Below are positions 36,015-45,862 of a stretch of 64,000 bases of DNA, piece by piece. The stretch spans positions 26,724,980 through 26,788,979 of the forward strand of contig NC_057765.1 in the NCBI RefSeq assembly GCF_010389155.1, written 5' to 3'. Below the pieces are notes generated by a model. That model was not told where the DNA came from, ran no database searches, and was given only the letters and a program-made list of their open reading frames with translations. Both the position numbers and the translations under genes were made by a program. Position 1 is the stretch's first letter; every line of letters begins with the position of its first letter. Origin of the DNA: Erigeron canadensis (Eukaryota; Streptophyta; Magnoliopsida; Asterales; Asteraceae).

Positions 36015-36199
36015 GAAATGGGTAATGATAAATCAACCTAGTTGGTGTGCCTAAAGACATGCCTAATAGTAAGATGATGACATGTGGAAAAATCAGGGGG
36101 CAAGATTAGGAAAGAGAATTAGCGGAATCCACATGTCAAATTCTTAAGGTTTTAAGTTGACTTTTAGGCATATGGGTTAGGTTGATTAATCATTTCCAT
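36015..36199. mobile_element. MITE with about 40-bp inverted ends
   Basis: The left end GAAATGGGTAATGATAAATC continues into AACCTAGTTGGTGTGCCTAAA. The complement of the right end reads GAAATGATTAATCAACCTAA and then CCCATATGCCTAAA. The interior is about 100 bp. A short TATAG/CATAG flank may be a decayed target duplication. The superfamily is not decided. Confidence 0.6.
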
Positions 36200-36205
36200 A
36201 GAAAC

Positions 36206-36470
36206 GAGCAGGGTACCCGGGCAATGCGGCGACGATGACATTAGTTGCGATGTGGTGGCGTCGATGGATGGTGATGGCGTCGATGTCAAGTGTGTATGTA
36301 AATGATACAAATATATTTGATTTTTAGGGATAGTGAACATCTTTTAAAAATTTATGGAATGATTGTGTAAGTTAATTAATTAAGGGTACAATGGTAATTT
36401 CGCATGTTCCAAAATTATAAACTTTTCAACATAGTGCTATAATTTTTATATAGTAGTATAGAAGTATAGA
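36206..36470 (-). mobile_element. Helitron family H2, second copy
   Basis: On the minus strand it starts A|TCTATACTTCTATACTAC and ends CATTGCCCGGGTACCCTG followed by CTCG (for CTAG). Interior words such as TTAATTAAGGGTA correspond to the copy at 3956-4245. It abuts the MITE at 36015-36199. Confidence 0.55.
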
Positions 36471-38049
36471 TAGTATAGTTAATGTTATATTTCAATTCAA
36501 ATATGACAATGTTATATGTTTTTCCTATAATTAATTATATTTATATATGTTTTATTTTTTTTATATGCATCATGACAATTACTAAATATTTTTTAAAAAA
36601 TAGTATAGTTACTATATAAGTTTTAGTATGTTTACATTAAATTTTATTTTAAATTAATTAATTTTTTACTTATATTATAAAACATATTATTGGATTTTAT
36701 ATTACTTATTATTCTATTAGGTATATATCAGTTATTATTCTAGTGTATAAATATAAGCTACTATTCTATCACATGTATATTAGGTATTATTATTTATTTA
36801 TTATATTAGAGTTATTGGGTAAAAAGTGTATATTTATGATAGAAAACAAAAAAGTGTAAATTAAAATCAAAATTAAAAACAAAAGTTAACTTTAATAAAT
36901 CGAAAGCTGTAATTGGTCAATGAATTATTAGACCAACTGTGATTTAGTATAATAAAAAAAATTATACACATGAAGCGGGTAAATAAATATTAGTTGGATA
37001 TTATAATCAAAATTTATTATTAACAAAATATTGCATTAATTTCAATGAAATCAAAAGATAGTTTGCGGTTTTCCACAAGTGAAATTCGACATTAAGCTTA
37101 ACCTATAATACTTCACATATGTTTGTTTGTATATATTTATCATTTAAATGAACAAACAAACATAAACACAAAATACAACAATTATCCGTTTGTATATATT
37201 TATTAGTTAAATTTCTTTGATTCATATCTAGCACTAACTTTCGGGTTGCTTCAAACACAATCTTTACTTAAGGGGACTTAGGCTCTCTTTCTATTTATAT
37301 AATAAATTTAATAATTAATAATTTAATCATTTAGTCAAATTTCATGTTTAAGACTTTAGGTCACAAATACTTCTTCCCCCTTTTCATACTTGAATTTCGA
37401 CTACCCACACATACACAATCAAACCCTCACTTTGAAATTTTATGAGATGTTAAAAGATAATTATTATTGTTCTTGATGTAAGATTGTTTAACTGAATTGA
37501 ATATAGGATTTGATTTGCAAAGAATTAAGAGAAGAATATACAAGAAGTTTGAAGATGAACTAGTGGAGTGTGACTAAGGGAGGGAAAGGTGGGTTGGCAA
37601 TTTCTTGAGATGCCACGCCCCAATTCTTTTTATATTTACCCGTTATCCGTTAAAGTTTTAACTAAAAATTAATGTCATATCCAAAAATAAAATACTTGAA
37701 AATTATTTTAATGTCAAAACTATAAAAAAAGTTAATTTCTTTACTTTAAAAACTTTGGGGTGTTATACTAGATAGGCTCATGTACTAACATATTAATCAA
37801 TATCAATCAAATACATATTCAATCAAACACAACTCAGCAATATTAATTAATATCAATGATAAATACAAAATCCAATCTCCTCCTCCACTACCGTCAGAGT
37901 AGGAATAAGTACGACTCATTATATCTATTCCTACTCGCAAGCACTAGTGGTTACAAATGTATTTAATCATACAAGAAATTGCCATCTCTTAATAATGATG
38001 CAACACACAATGTATTGAATGGCTTTTAGTACGTAGTGGAGTAGTGGAC
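36471..38049. other. AT-rich region downstream of the NAC gene
   Basis: No gene is seen. A small perfect-looking hairpin with ATGTTTGTTTG and CAAACAAACAT arms lies at about 37119-37163. The 3'UTR of the NAC gene should lie in the last few hundred bases. Confidence 0.4.
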
Positions 38050-39586
38050 TCAGAACACGAGTTCTTCAAGAAGATACCGGCCAAACTCGTCGTCGGGTTG
38101 GAAAAGATGATCATCAGCTGGAATATATATATCATCAAGAACATCGCAAGAATCGATAGCAGCCACCCAATCAAAATCATCATCATCCAAAAACATGTCT
38201 ACTGGGAGGGGCGGACATGACGATGGAGGCGTAGTAGTAGTAGTAGTAGTAACTATCATGCTAGAAGGTGTCGTTTGTTGATGATCATCGTTTGGAGTAG
38301 TAGTAGAAGTTGAAGCAGTAGCGTTATAAGTTGATGCGGTAATTGATGATGACATTTGCTTCACTTGATTTTGTTGATAATGATGATAACCATCCGCCGT
38401 TAACATGCTCTCATGATCATCGTTTGGAGTACTAGTAACTATCATGCTAGAAGGTGTTTGTTGATGATCATCATTTGGAGTAGTAGAAGAAGTTGAAGCA
38501 CTAGTGTTATAATTTGTTGATGCGTTCATGAATATTGATGACATCTGCTTCTGATTTTGTTGACAATGATAACCATCGGCTGTAGTAGTTAACATGCTCT
38601 CATGATTGTAATAATATTGCTGTGAAGTAGGGTCAGTACTCTGCTGCTGTTGGTTGTAGTCGACGTCTGATGCTAGTCTTGTTCGTTTGGGTGACGGTTC
38701 ATCTTTAAGAATATTGTGTAGTTGTTGGTTTTGTTCATCGCGCACACTTCCCTGATTTTCTTGATCATTATTCTTTCTCTTGCCTACAAATTGTTGTTGT
38801 TTCGCCTGATTAACGTTTCCAGTAGTTCCGTTCTTTTCTTCCTTCAGCTTATAAATTTTGCACAGCACCCAATTGCTCAACTACATACATGAACAAATAT
38901 ATAATGAAAAAATTTGGTTAGTGTATATGCATATGATGATGATTGAATATATACAACAATATAGGCTATATATATAGAAATAGATACCAAATTTATCATA
39001 CCATGGTTTGTGGTCCGGTTCCAATGGGGAGATTAGGATGGGTGGTGGTATACTCTTGCATTAGCCATGACGTCTTGATCCCATTTTCATCCATGAAGTT
39101 CAAACTTCTTTTCCTTCCAACTTCTTGGCCCTTCACATCCAACACTGCCGCGTCTTTCTGTGCTGCCTTCCATTTCCCAAAGTTGCCCACCTTTCTATTC
39201 GGCCGACTCCCCTTTGGGCACTGTCGTTCTCTCGGGGTCAAGAAGTACCACTTGTTATCACACGATCGGTATTCATCTGTAATTAATTAAGACATGCACG
39301 TTACTTATATATATCTCAAATGATTTATTAACCATATATCAAGAATAATAATAAGTACATATCACAAGATCTATGTAATAGACACACGTACCCGCACACA
39401 TATACATATAACAAATACGTACGGACGACTAACACATAGATTATTTGATCATAGATATAGATACATGGTACGTACGTACGACGAGTAACAAATAGATTAT
39501 CATGATGCATGGTATCGTTTCAATTAATTAATTAATTAATTAGCTAGTATGATCAAATTAACCATCAAGCATGCCTTATAAGTAAT

Positions 39587-39629
<43 letters not shown>

Positions 39630-39879
39630 AAATCAATCAAATAATATTTATTATATAGATTATAAAGTACTTACTTGCAAGATCATCGGGATTGTAGTTA
39701 TAGATATTGACTTCATGTATGCGGCAAGGGGGATACACATCTTTCTCGATCTTTGCTTTCAAGTAGCAGACGATAAGTTCTGCATCGGTTGGACAAAAGC
39801 GATACCCAGGGGCAAGACCATCTTCATAATCGTGGTAATTCTTGTTAACAAATTGTTGTTGTTGTTGTACTCCCTCCAT
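38050..39879 (-). CDS. NAC-domain transcription factor
   Basis: Three exons on the minus strand, 39879-39675, 39276-39002 and 38880-38050, join in phase to 436 residues. The NAC DNA-binding domain occupies residues about 20-175: subdomain A LAPGYRFCPTDAELIVCYL (divergent from the usual LPPGFRFHPTDEELV), B and C with WYFLTPRERQCPKGSRPNR and GNFGKWKAA, D with SWLMQEYT, and E with SNWVLCKIYKLKEEK. The intron positions, after subdomain B's start and before subdomain E, are those of NAM/NAC genes. The tail is Gln/Ser/Thr/Asn-rich with an internally duplicated block (PNDDHQQTPSSMIVT) and ends in an acidic stretch (DDDDFDW), a likely activation region. A basic segment (GKRKNND, PSPKRTR) could serve nuclear import. 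No membrane helix is present. The target genes are unknown; the His-to-Cys and Glu-to-Ala changes in subdomain A are unusual. Confidence 0.92.
39589..39625. repeat. (AT)n microsatellite in NAC intron 1
   Basis: An uninterrupted AT run of 37 bp inside the first NAC intron. Confidence 0.95.
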
Positions 39880-40033
39880 AACGTAATTCTGTAACTAGGT
39901 TAAGTTGATTGATGATGATTAATCAAGAACTTCGAACGAACCTTAATTTGTGTGGAAATCTTGAAAAAGAAAAAGTTGATATCGAATATTGAGAATTATT
40001 GTAGGACGGCGTGGATATGATGCACGTATCTAC

Positions 40034-40044
40034 GTATATATATG
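40034..40044 (-). promoter_or_regulatory. Probable TATA box of the NAC gene
   Basis: The minus strand reads CATATATATAC here, about 155 bp upstream of the NAC start codon, leaving a 5' leader of roughly 120 nt. This is the best TATA candidate on that strand; other AT runs nearby make it uncertain. Confidence 0.45.
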
Positions 40045-40322
40045 CATGTATGCATGAATTCAGGGATTACCAAAAGGTGTCCAGGTTTATCACAATTTCC
40101 TACTTGGCACGAAATAATCGGGATAAATCAACCAATTATTGAAATAAAACGTAATTATATTATATACAAAAATACATAACAAATAAAGTAATTTAACAAA
40201 ATGTATATAAAACCGACTTAAACTATTAAAACAGATAAATCATTATTACAACTAATTACATGCTTATCGAGTTCTAACATTTAAAAAGAAAATTTATTTT
40301 CTACTTAGATATGACAGATGAT

Positions 40323-40640
40323 CACTACCAAAAAAAAAAACATTTAATGACTAAAAAAGTGTCACTAAATCTCTATAATCAGTCACTAAATGCATTTTGG
40401 TCTTCTCCTTCTCATAAAAAAACTGTCACTATGGAACGGTGGTTAAAAGACTATTTTTACACTAAATTTCAGTCATTAAAGGTCAAATACTATATTGTCT
40501 AAAACTTTCTGTCACTAAAAATAGTAAAAACACTTTGATCAGAACCCATTTAGTAACAGAATTTTCAGTCATTAAAACTCTTTTTTACACACTTCAAATT
40601 TTCTTTTCTGATTTAATTAAAAATGAAAGTTTTGGTCACT
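40323..40640 (+). mobile_element. CACTA-like left terminus with subterminal repeats
   Basis: Begins CACTACCAAAAAAAAAAC and then carries about seven copies of GTCACTAAA or GTCATTAAA words in either orientation over 300 bp, as in CACTA subterminal regions. I found no matching right terminus, so it is a fragment or a coincidence. An SINE has inserted just to its right. Confidence 0.4.
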
Positions 40641-40659
40641 AGCTAGTTGGTACCTAATT

Positions 40660-40905
40660 GTACTAGGTTAAAACCGCAGCGGGATTCCGAAGTCTTTCAA
40701 TGATGTTTGGATACTGTGGGACCAGGGTTCGTGTCTGAGCAGACGAGGTTTAACTACAATTTAAAGTCGTGTCTTCTGTAGCGGTTAAATTGTTGGGTTT
40801 TCCACCCCCTGTGATCCCTGACTTCGTGGATCGGTCGCTAGTAACTACCTGCCCGTATGGATGTAAGGGCTAACAGTGTCGTGACACGAACGTTAAAAAA
40901 AAAAA
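40660..40905 (+). mobile_element. SINE family C with target duplication
   Basis: A 246-bp element ends in an A-run and is flanked by GTTGGTACCTAATT (40646-40659) and GTTGGCACCTAATT (40906-40919), a 14-bp duplication with one mismatch. A B-box-like GGTTCGTGTCT lies near 40728; the A box is weak. No coding. The size, A tail and duplication fit a tRNA-derived SINE. Confidence 0.75.
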
Positions 40906-41372
40906 GTTGGCACCTAATTAATTAGCTAGCAGGCCGGGCCCTTTTGCACTTATTGATGAAATGAACGTAGGCATAAATGATAAATGGTGTCTAAGGTTTT
41001 AGCTGAAATTGCAAGTCCATTCTTGTGGTCAGGGAAAATATATGGTCACTATTTATGTAAAGTAATTTTCTACATCTTATAATTATAGAAAACAATTAAA
41101 TTAATAATATAATTATTATAAAAATAATTTCTAAACTTTATATTTTATTTTAAAACAACTTTTTGATTTATTTTAGTTGTCAAATTATAATTTTATATAT
41201 CTTTTTATCATATAACGTAATAAATATTGGTTATATTTATAAATATTTTTTTACATCGTTAATAACTTTTAATTTTGAAATAAAAGATATTTATTATCTG
41301 TATATGATATCTAAAATAATAATGGCTTGCGGCTGAAGTGTAAAACGAGGTTCCCTTGGCAACGGAATCACT

Positions 41373-42259
41373 CTAGTAGGCGGCCCAATCGCCCCCTTTG
41401 AGTAATGAAACATGGAAAACTGGATGTATTTGAGCTTCCTCGGGCAAATCCAACTTATATTGAACTGACCCTACCTTCTCCACAATTAGAAATGGCCCGA
41501 AATACTTAGGCGTTAGTTTGGAATGCTTATGAACCCTCAAAGAATTCTGCATGTATGACTGTAACTTAAGGTAAACCCACATACCAGGTTCAAAGCTTCT
41601 TTCTAATCGATGTTTATCTGCTTGTTGTTTCATGCGGTACTGAGCCTTCAACATTGATTGTTTCATCAGCTTTATAGCAGCCTCCCGGTCTTTCATGCAT
41701 CATCTCATCCACCTCCTTATTTACTGCATCTTTTGGGATATATGGAATATGTAAAGGAGGGTGATAACCATAAAGAGCTTCAAATGGAGTTCGCCCCAAT
41801 GATGAATGGAACGTGGTATTATACCACCATTTTGCTAGTGATACCCACTTAACCCACGTGTGTGGCATTTCCATCACCATGCACCTGAGGTACCCCTCCA
41901 AACACCTATTCACCACCTCAGTTTGGCCATATGTTTGTGGGTGGTAAGCCGTAGACAACTTAGCATCCACACCTTGAAGCTGTAAAAACTCAGTCCAAAA
42001 AGAGCTCAAGAACAGTGGGTCGCGATCTGAAATGATAGAGTTGGGACACCCATGGGTACACATTATCTAGAAAGACCTGAGCTACATCTTTAGCAGAATA
42101 AGGATGACCCAGTATCATAAAGTGTCCATATTTTGTGAGTCGATCCACCACCACAAAAATGGTGTCTTTACCCTTAACCTTTGGTAACCCGCCAAAGAAA
42201 TCCATCGATATGTCTGTAAAGATTGTGCCCGGGATTAGTAACGGCTGTAAAAGACCCAC
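41373..42259 (-). pseudogene. gypsy integrase, lacking the zinc-binding region
   Basis: Three overlapping minus-strand frames hold the core: DISMDFFGGLPKVKG with the first Asp, SIISDRDPLFLSSFW with the second, and YHPQTYGQTEVVNR with the Glu. The C-terminal part has PKYFGPFLIVEKVG and the end HPVFHVSLLK. The frames shift near 42050 and 41690. The usual H2C2 zinc-binding segment between RNase H and the core is absent: DALSRVQGVDL is followed almost at once by GLLQPLLIPG. Confidence 0.8.
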
Positions 42260-42740
42260 AAATCCACCCCTTGTACCCGGGACAAGGCGTCCGCCGCTAC
42301 ATTCTCTTTACCTTTCTTGTACTCTATACAATAATCATACCCCATGAGTTTTGCGAGCCACTTATGTTGCAAGGGAGTAGTCACCTTTTGAGTAAGGAGG
42401 TGTTTGAAACTTCTTTGATCGGTACGAATAACAAAAGAACCTATGATGAGGTAGTAGTGCCACTGCTTAACAGCCATCATGATTGCTAGCAATTATTTTT
42501 CGTACACTGATAGGGCGTTTTGTCTTGGTGATAAAGCTCAACTCAAGAATGCTATCGGGTGACAATCTTGCATCAAAACAGCTCCTACTCCCCCTGCCGA
42601 TGCATCTGTCTCAACCACAAACTGTTTAGAATAATCTGGTAGCGCAAGGACTGGGGCCGATGAAAGCGCCCCTTTAAGCTGTTCAAATTCTTCCTGGGCC
42701 TCGTGATTCCACTGAAACGCATCCTTTTTTAACAGATCCG
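42235..42740 (-). pseudogene. gypsy RNase H region, broken
   Basis: A frame at 42492-42235 gives AVKQWHYYLIIGSF and RTDQRSFKHLLTQ, then the typical end KENVAADALSRV. The preceding part, with an ETDAS-like motif, is interrupted by stops and frame changes between 42492 and 42756. Confidence 0.7.
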
Positions 42741-42755
42741 TGAGTGGTTTAGCAA

Positions 42756-44015
42756 TTATCCCAAAGGACCTAATAAACCTACGGTAGTACCCGCTAAGCC
42801 CAAAAAACCACGAAGTTGTTTAATCGTTTTTGGAGCCGGCCATTGTTGCACTGCTTCAATCTTTGTTAGATATGTCTTAACACCTTCTTTTGATATAATA
42901 TGTCCTAAATATTCCACTGCTCGACCCCCAAAAACACATTTTGACTCATTAGCAAATAGCTTGTTTTCTTGCATTATCGACAGAACCCGCTCCAAGTGAA
43001 TCATATGGTCTTCCCTGTTTCGGCTATATACAAAGATATCATCAAAAAATACCAGCACCCCTTTTCTAAGCATAGGTATAAAAACATGATTCATCAGAGC
43101 CTGAAACGTTGCTGGTGCATTAGTAAGCCCAAATGGCATAACAAGAAATTCATAGTGACCCTCGTGAGTGCGAAATGTTGTTTTATGAACATCCTCGGGT
43201 GCCATCCGAACCTGGTGATACCCGAACCTTAAATCCAGTTTAGAGAAAAAAGACGCACCACCTAATTCATCCAACAGTTCTTCAATTAGAGGAATGAGAA
43301 ACTTGTCTTTTACCGTTGCTTCATTGAGACGACGATAATCCATACACTTTCGCCATTGACCATCTTTTTTCTTCACTAACACAACTGGAGCTGCAAATGA
43401 ACTCTGACTGTTTTGAATTACCCCCGATTCTAACAACTCTCGGTTGGTTTTCTCTATTATGTCTTTTTGAATAGTCGGGTACCTATAGGGCCGTTGGCTA
43501 ATAGATTCTGTTCCTTCTTTCAATACTATTTTATGGTCAAAAGCCCGTGCTGGGGGAAGCCCAGTCGGCACCTGGAAAACTCCCATATATTTCGACACTA
43601 AAGACTTCCAGGATAGAAAGTCATGCGGTTGATCTGGGACATCAACTACTCTTGATTGATAAATTTTTCTGGGCTCTTCATTCGTCAACTGTAAACCAAA
43701 TAATTGCAACTCTCCACCCTTGGCATGTTTGTTTAACAACTCCCCCATTTTTTCAATTGAACAAGTTGAAAGTAAGTTATTTTCTAGGCCCTTTAGTTCG
43801 TATGATCTACCTTCAACATCAAATTTCATGGTCATATTTTGGAAATTCCATAGAATATCATTTAAGGGCAAAAGCCATTGCACCCCTAATATCATATCGT
43901 AACTCTCCAGAGATAATAAAAGTACCTGAGTTGTGAACCAGTTTCCCTGCATACTCCACCTGAAGTCGTAACATATTTGATTGCTAATGAGGCGTTCTCC
44001 ATTAGCCACACCCAC
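42756..44015 (-). pseudogene. gypsy reverse transcriptase region
   Basis: A 419-codon open stretch. The N-terminal part includes a protease-proximal region (SYDMILGVQWLL). RT motifs follow: VVLVKKKDGQWRKCMDYRRL, KLDLRFGYHQVRM, MPFGLTNAPATFQALMN, the catalytic VFFDDIFVYS, and EYLGHIISKEGV. It runs out of frame at the beginning of RNase H (near 42756). Confidence 0.9.
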
Positions 44016-44554
44016 ATTAAGTGGTGAAACTTCCCTGACATTACATAGTAACTTCTTGGCTAACTTATCTTTTAGGAAATTGTGGGTCGATCCAGAGTCA
44101 ATAAGTATATGTAGTTGCTATTACCTATAGACCCGAGTACTCGCATTGTTGAATATGACGGAATGCCTGTCAAGGCAAGTATCGAAATCTGTGGTTGCTG
44201 CTCTTCCTCCTCTACCTTTAAAAATTCCTCTACCCCATCCCTATCATCTTCCTCGGCTTCAATAATGTATAACTAATTACGGGGGCGTGCACACTTATGG
44301 TCGGGTACAAACTTTTCTGTGCACCGGAAACACTCCCCTTTTGCACGTTTCTGTTCCAACTCTTTACTAGTAAGGCGACATGTGTTGCTAGCTGGTTTAG
44401 AGACAGAGGCAGTGGTTCAGTTAGGGGTGGGTAGAAGTGGCAGTTTAGTTGCATTGGTAGGGGGCGTAATTTTTGAGTTGTTATTGACCCGAGACCCTCT
44501 TGTATCTTCCTTTCCTGTTTTGAATTTATTCGCCAAATTCTCATTGTTAAGATC

Positions 44555-45329
44555 CTAAATCTTTGCCAGCCCATATGCTTCATGTAGGGTACTAGGTTTA
44601 AACATCTTAACTGGACCCCGAATTTCTGGTTTGAGGGCTTTCAAATAAAAGCTAATAGCTTGTGAGTCAGTTAGGGTTACCTTGTTCAGCAACGAGTCAA
44701 AAATGGTGTTGAGTTCATGAAGTGAAGCTGTTTGATTAGGCGAAGCCAATTCTTCCAATGGGTCCTCAAACATGGCATTGGAGAAACGGGTTTTGATGGA
44801 TCGAACATAGTCATTCCATGAAATCTCAGCTACAGTTGCCCCGCGTGTCTGCATAAATGCCCTATGCCTACAGTTGCCCCGCGTGTCTGCATAAATGCCC
44901 TATGCCATTCAATGGCATAGGGCATTTATGCAGACACGCGGGGCAACTGTAGACATCCCCTTCCAGATGAATAAAGGCATACCTGAGCTTTATTGCTTAT
45001 GGTGTCTCATCAATAGTGAAAAAATGCTCGCATCGATAAACCCACGCATCAACATCATCACCCGAGAACTTTGGAAACTCAACCTTCCCAATCCGCATAG
45101 GTCGGTTACCCCGCGACTCTGCATCACTGGAAAAGACTGACCCAGAACCAGTACCGCTGCCACTAGATGAACTCGATTTCTCCTGTACCGCTTTCAAAAT
45201 CTCCTGTTGTTGCAAAACTGATTCTTCTTGCTGCTTCATTAGGGCTGCCAAGGCTGCTTGAATCTCAGTAATTGCCTTATCATGGTTCTTGACGGTGTTG
45301 TCTAGATCTTGGTTACGTGTGGTTGTCAT
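44555..45329 (-). pseudogene. gypsy gag remnant
   Basis: Frame one starts MTTTRNQDLDNTV, has a Gln-rich coiled coil (KQQEESVLQQQEILKAVQEK) and the gag motif KVEFPKFSGDDVDAWVYRCE, and stops at 44997. Past the palindrome at 44830-44952 the same gag continues with VAEISWNDYVRSIKTRF and LHELNTIFDSLLNKV. The palindrome interrupts the reading frame. Confidence 0.75.
44830..44952. repeat. Tripartite repeat with a 42-bp-arm palindrome
   Basis: Three copies of one segment: direct 44830-44867 (38 bp), direct 44868-44909 (42 bp) and inverted 44911-44952 (42 bp), with one base (44910) between the last two. Arms are identical by eye. The segment encodes the gag words HRAFMQTRGAT on the minus strand. This looks like a fold-back copying event. 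Confidence 0.92.
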
Positions 45330-45719
45330 GTTGACAAGAGGCTCCGATTGAAGATCGGAACGGCTCTGGTACCCTTGATAGGGTTAGAAGAAACTAAGAG
45401 ATATAAGAATATGATTCTCTGGTTGCTAAGACCAGGAACCGAAATCGATATTTAACCGAAACCAATTATAACCAAGTTTACAAAGTCACCCCTCAAAAAT
45501 AGAAAGAAAACCGCAATGGTCCATATAAAGTAAATAGATAAAACTAAATAAATAAATGAAACATAACAACATATTAGTCTTATTCTGTTTTCTAAGCAAT
45601 GCTATATAGGTAATAACCAATTTTTTTTTTTTTAAAGTGAGATTTACATAATGTGGGATATTATAAGATTAAAAAATAAGTACGAGTAAATTTTTTTTTC
45701 CATTTATAATAAAAAAGAA

Positions 45720-45862
45720 ATATTAAATTTTTTACCTCAGCCGCTACGTCACATAAAAATCCCCAATCTCTCACTGTCTTCCAAAAGAGAGGGTTTTACA
45801 CAAACAAAAACAGGGTTTCCACCAAACCCTAAAAAACACACACACACACACTCACCAAAACA
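45720..45862 (+). promoter_or_regulatory. Promoter and 5' leader of NRPB3 with telo-box
   Basis: AAACCCTAA at 45824-45832 is a plant telo-box, common just upstream of genes for the transcription and translation machinery. An inverted AGGGTTT lies at 45812-45818 and an AC run at 45837-45850 is next to the start. The start codon context AAACAATGG is favourable. I cannot place a TATA box with confidence. Confidence 0.55.

Larger units (their letters stand above)
41373..45374 (-). mobile_element. Degenerate Ty3/gypsy retrotransposon
   Basis: On the minus strand, gag, protease region, reverse transcriptase, RNase H and integrase are read in the gypsy order, with several frameshifts and stops. At the right end a sequence resembling a primer-binding site (GCTCTGGTACCCT, 45362-45374) is followed by TGATAGGG, probably the start of a truncated 5' LTR. 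No 3' LTR is recognisable left of 41373, so the element has lost that end. It lies between the NAC gene and the NRPB3 promoter. Confidence 0.85.
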
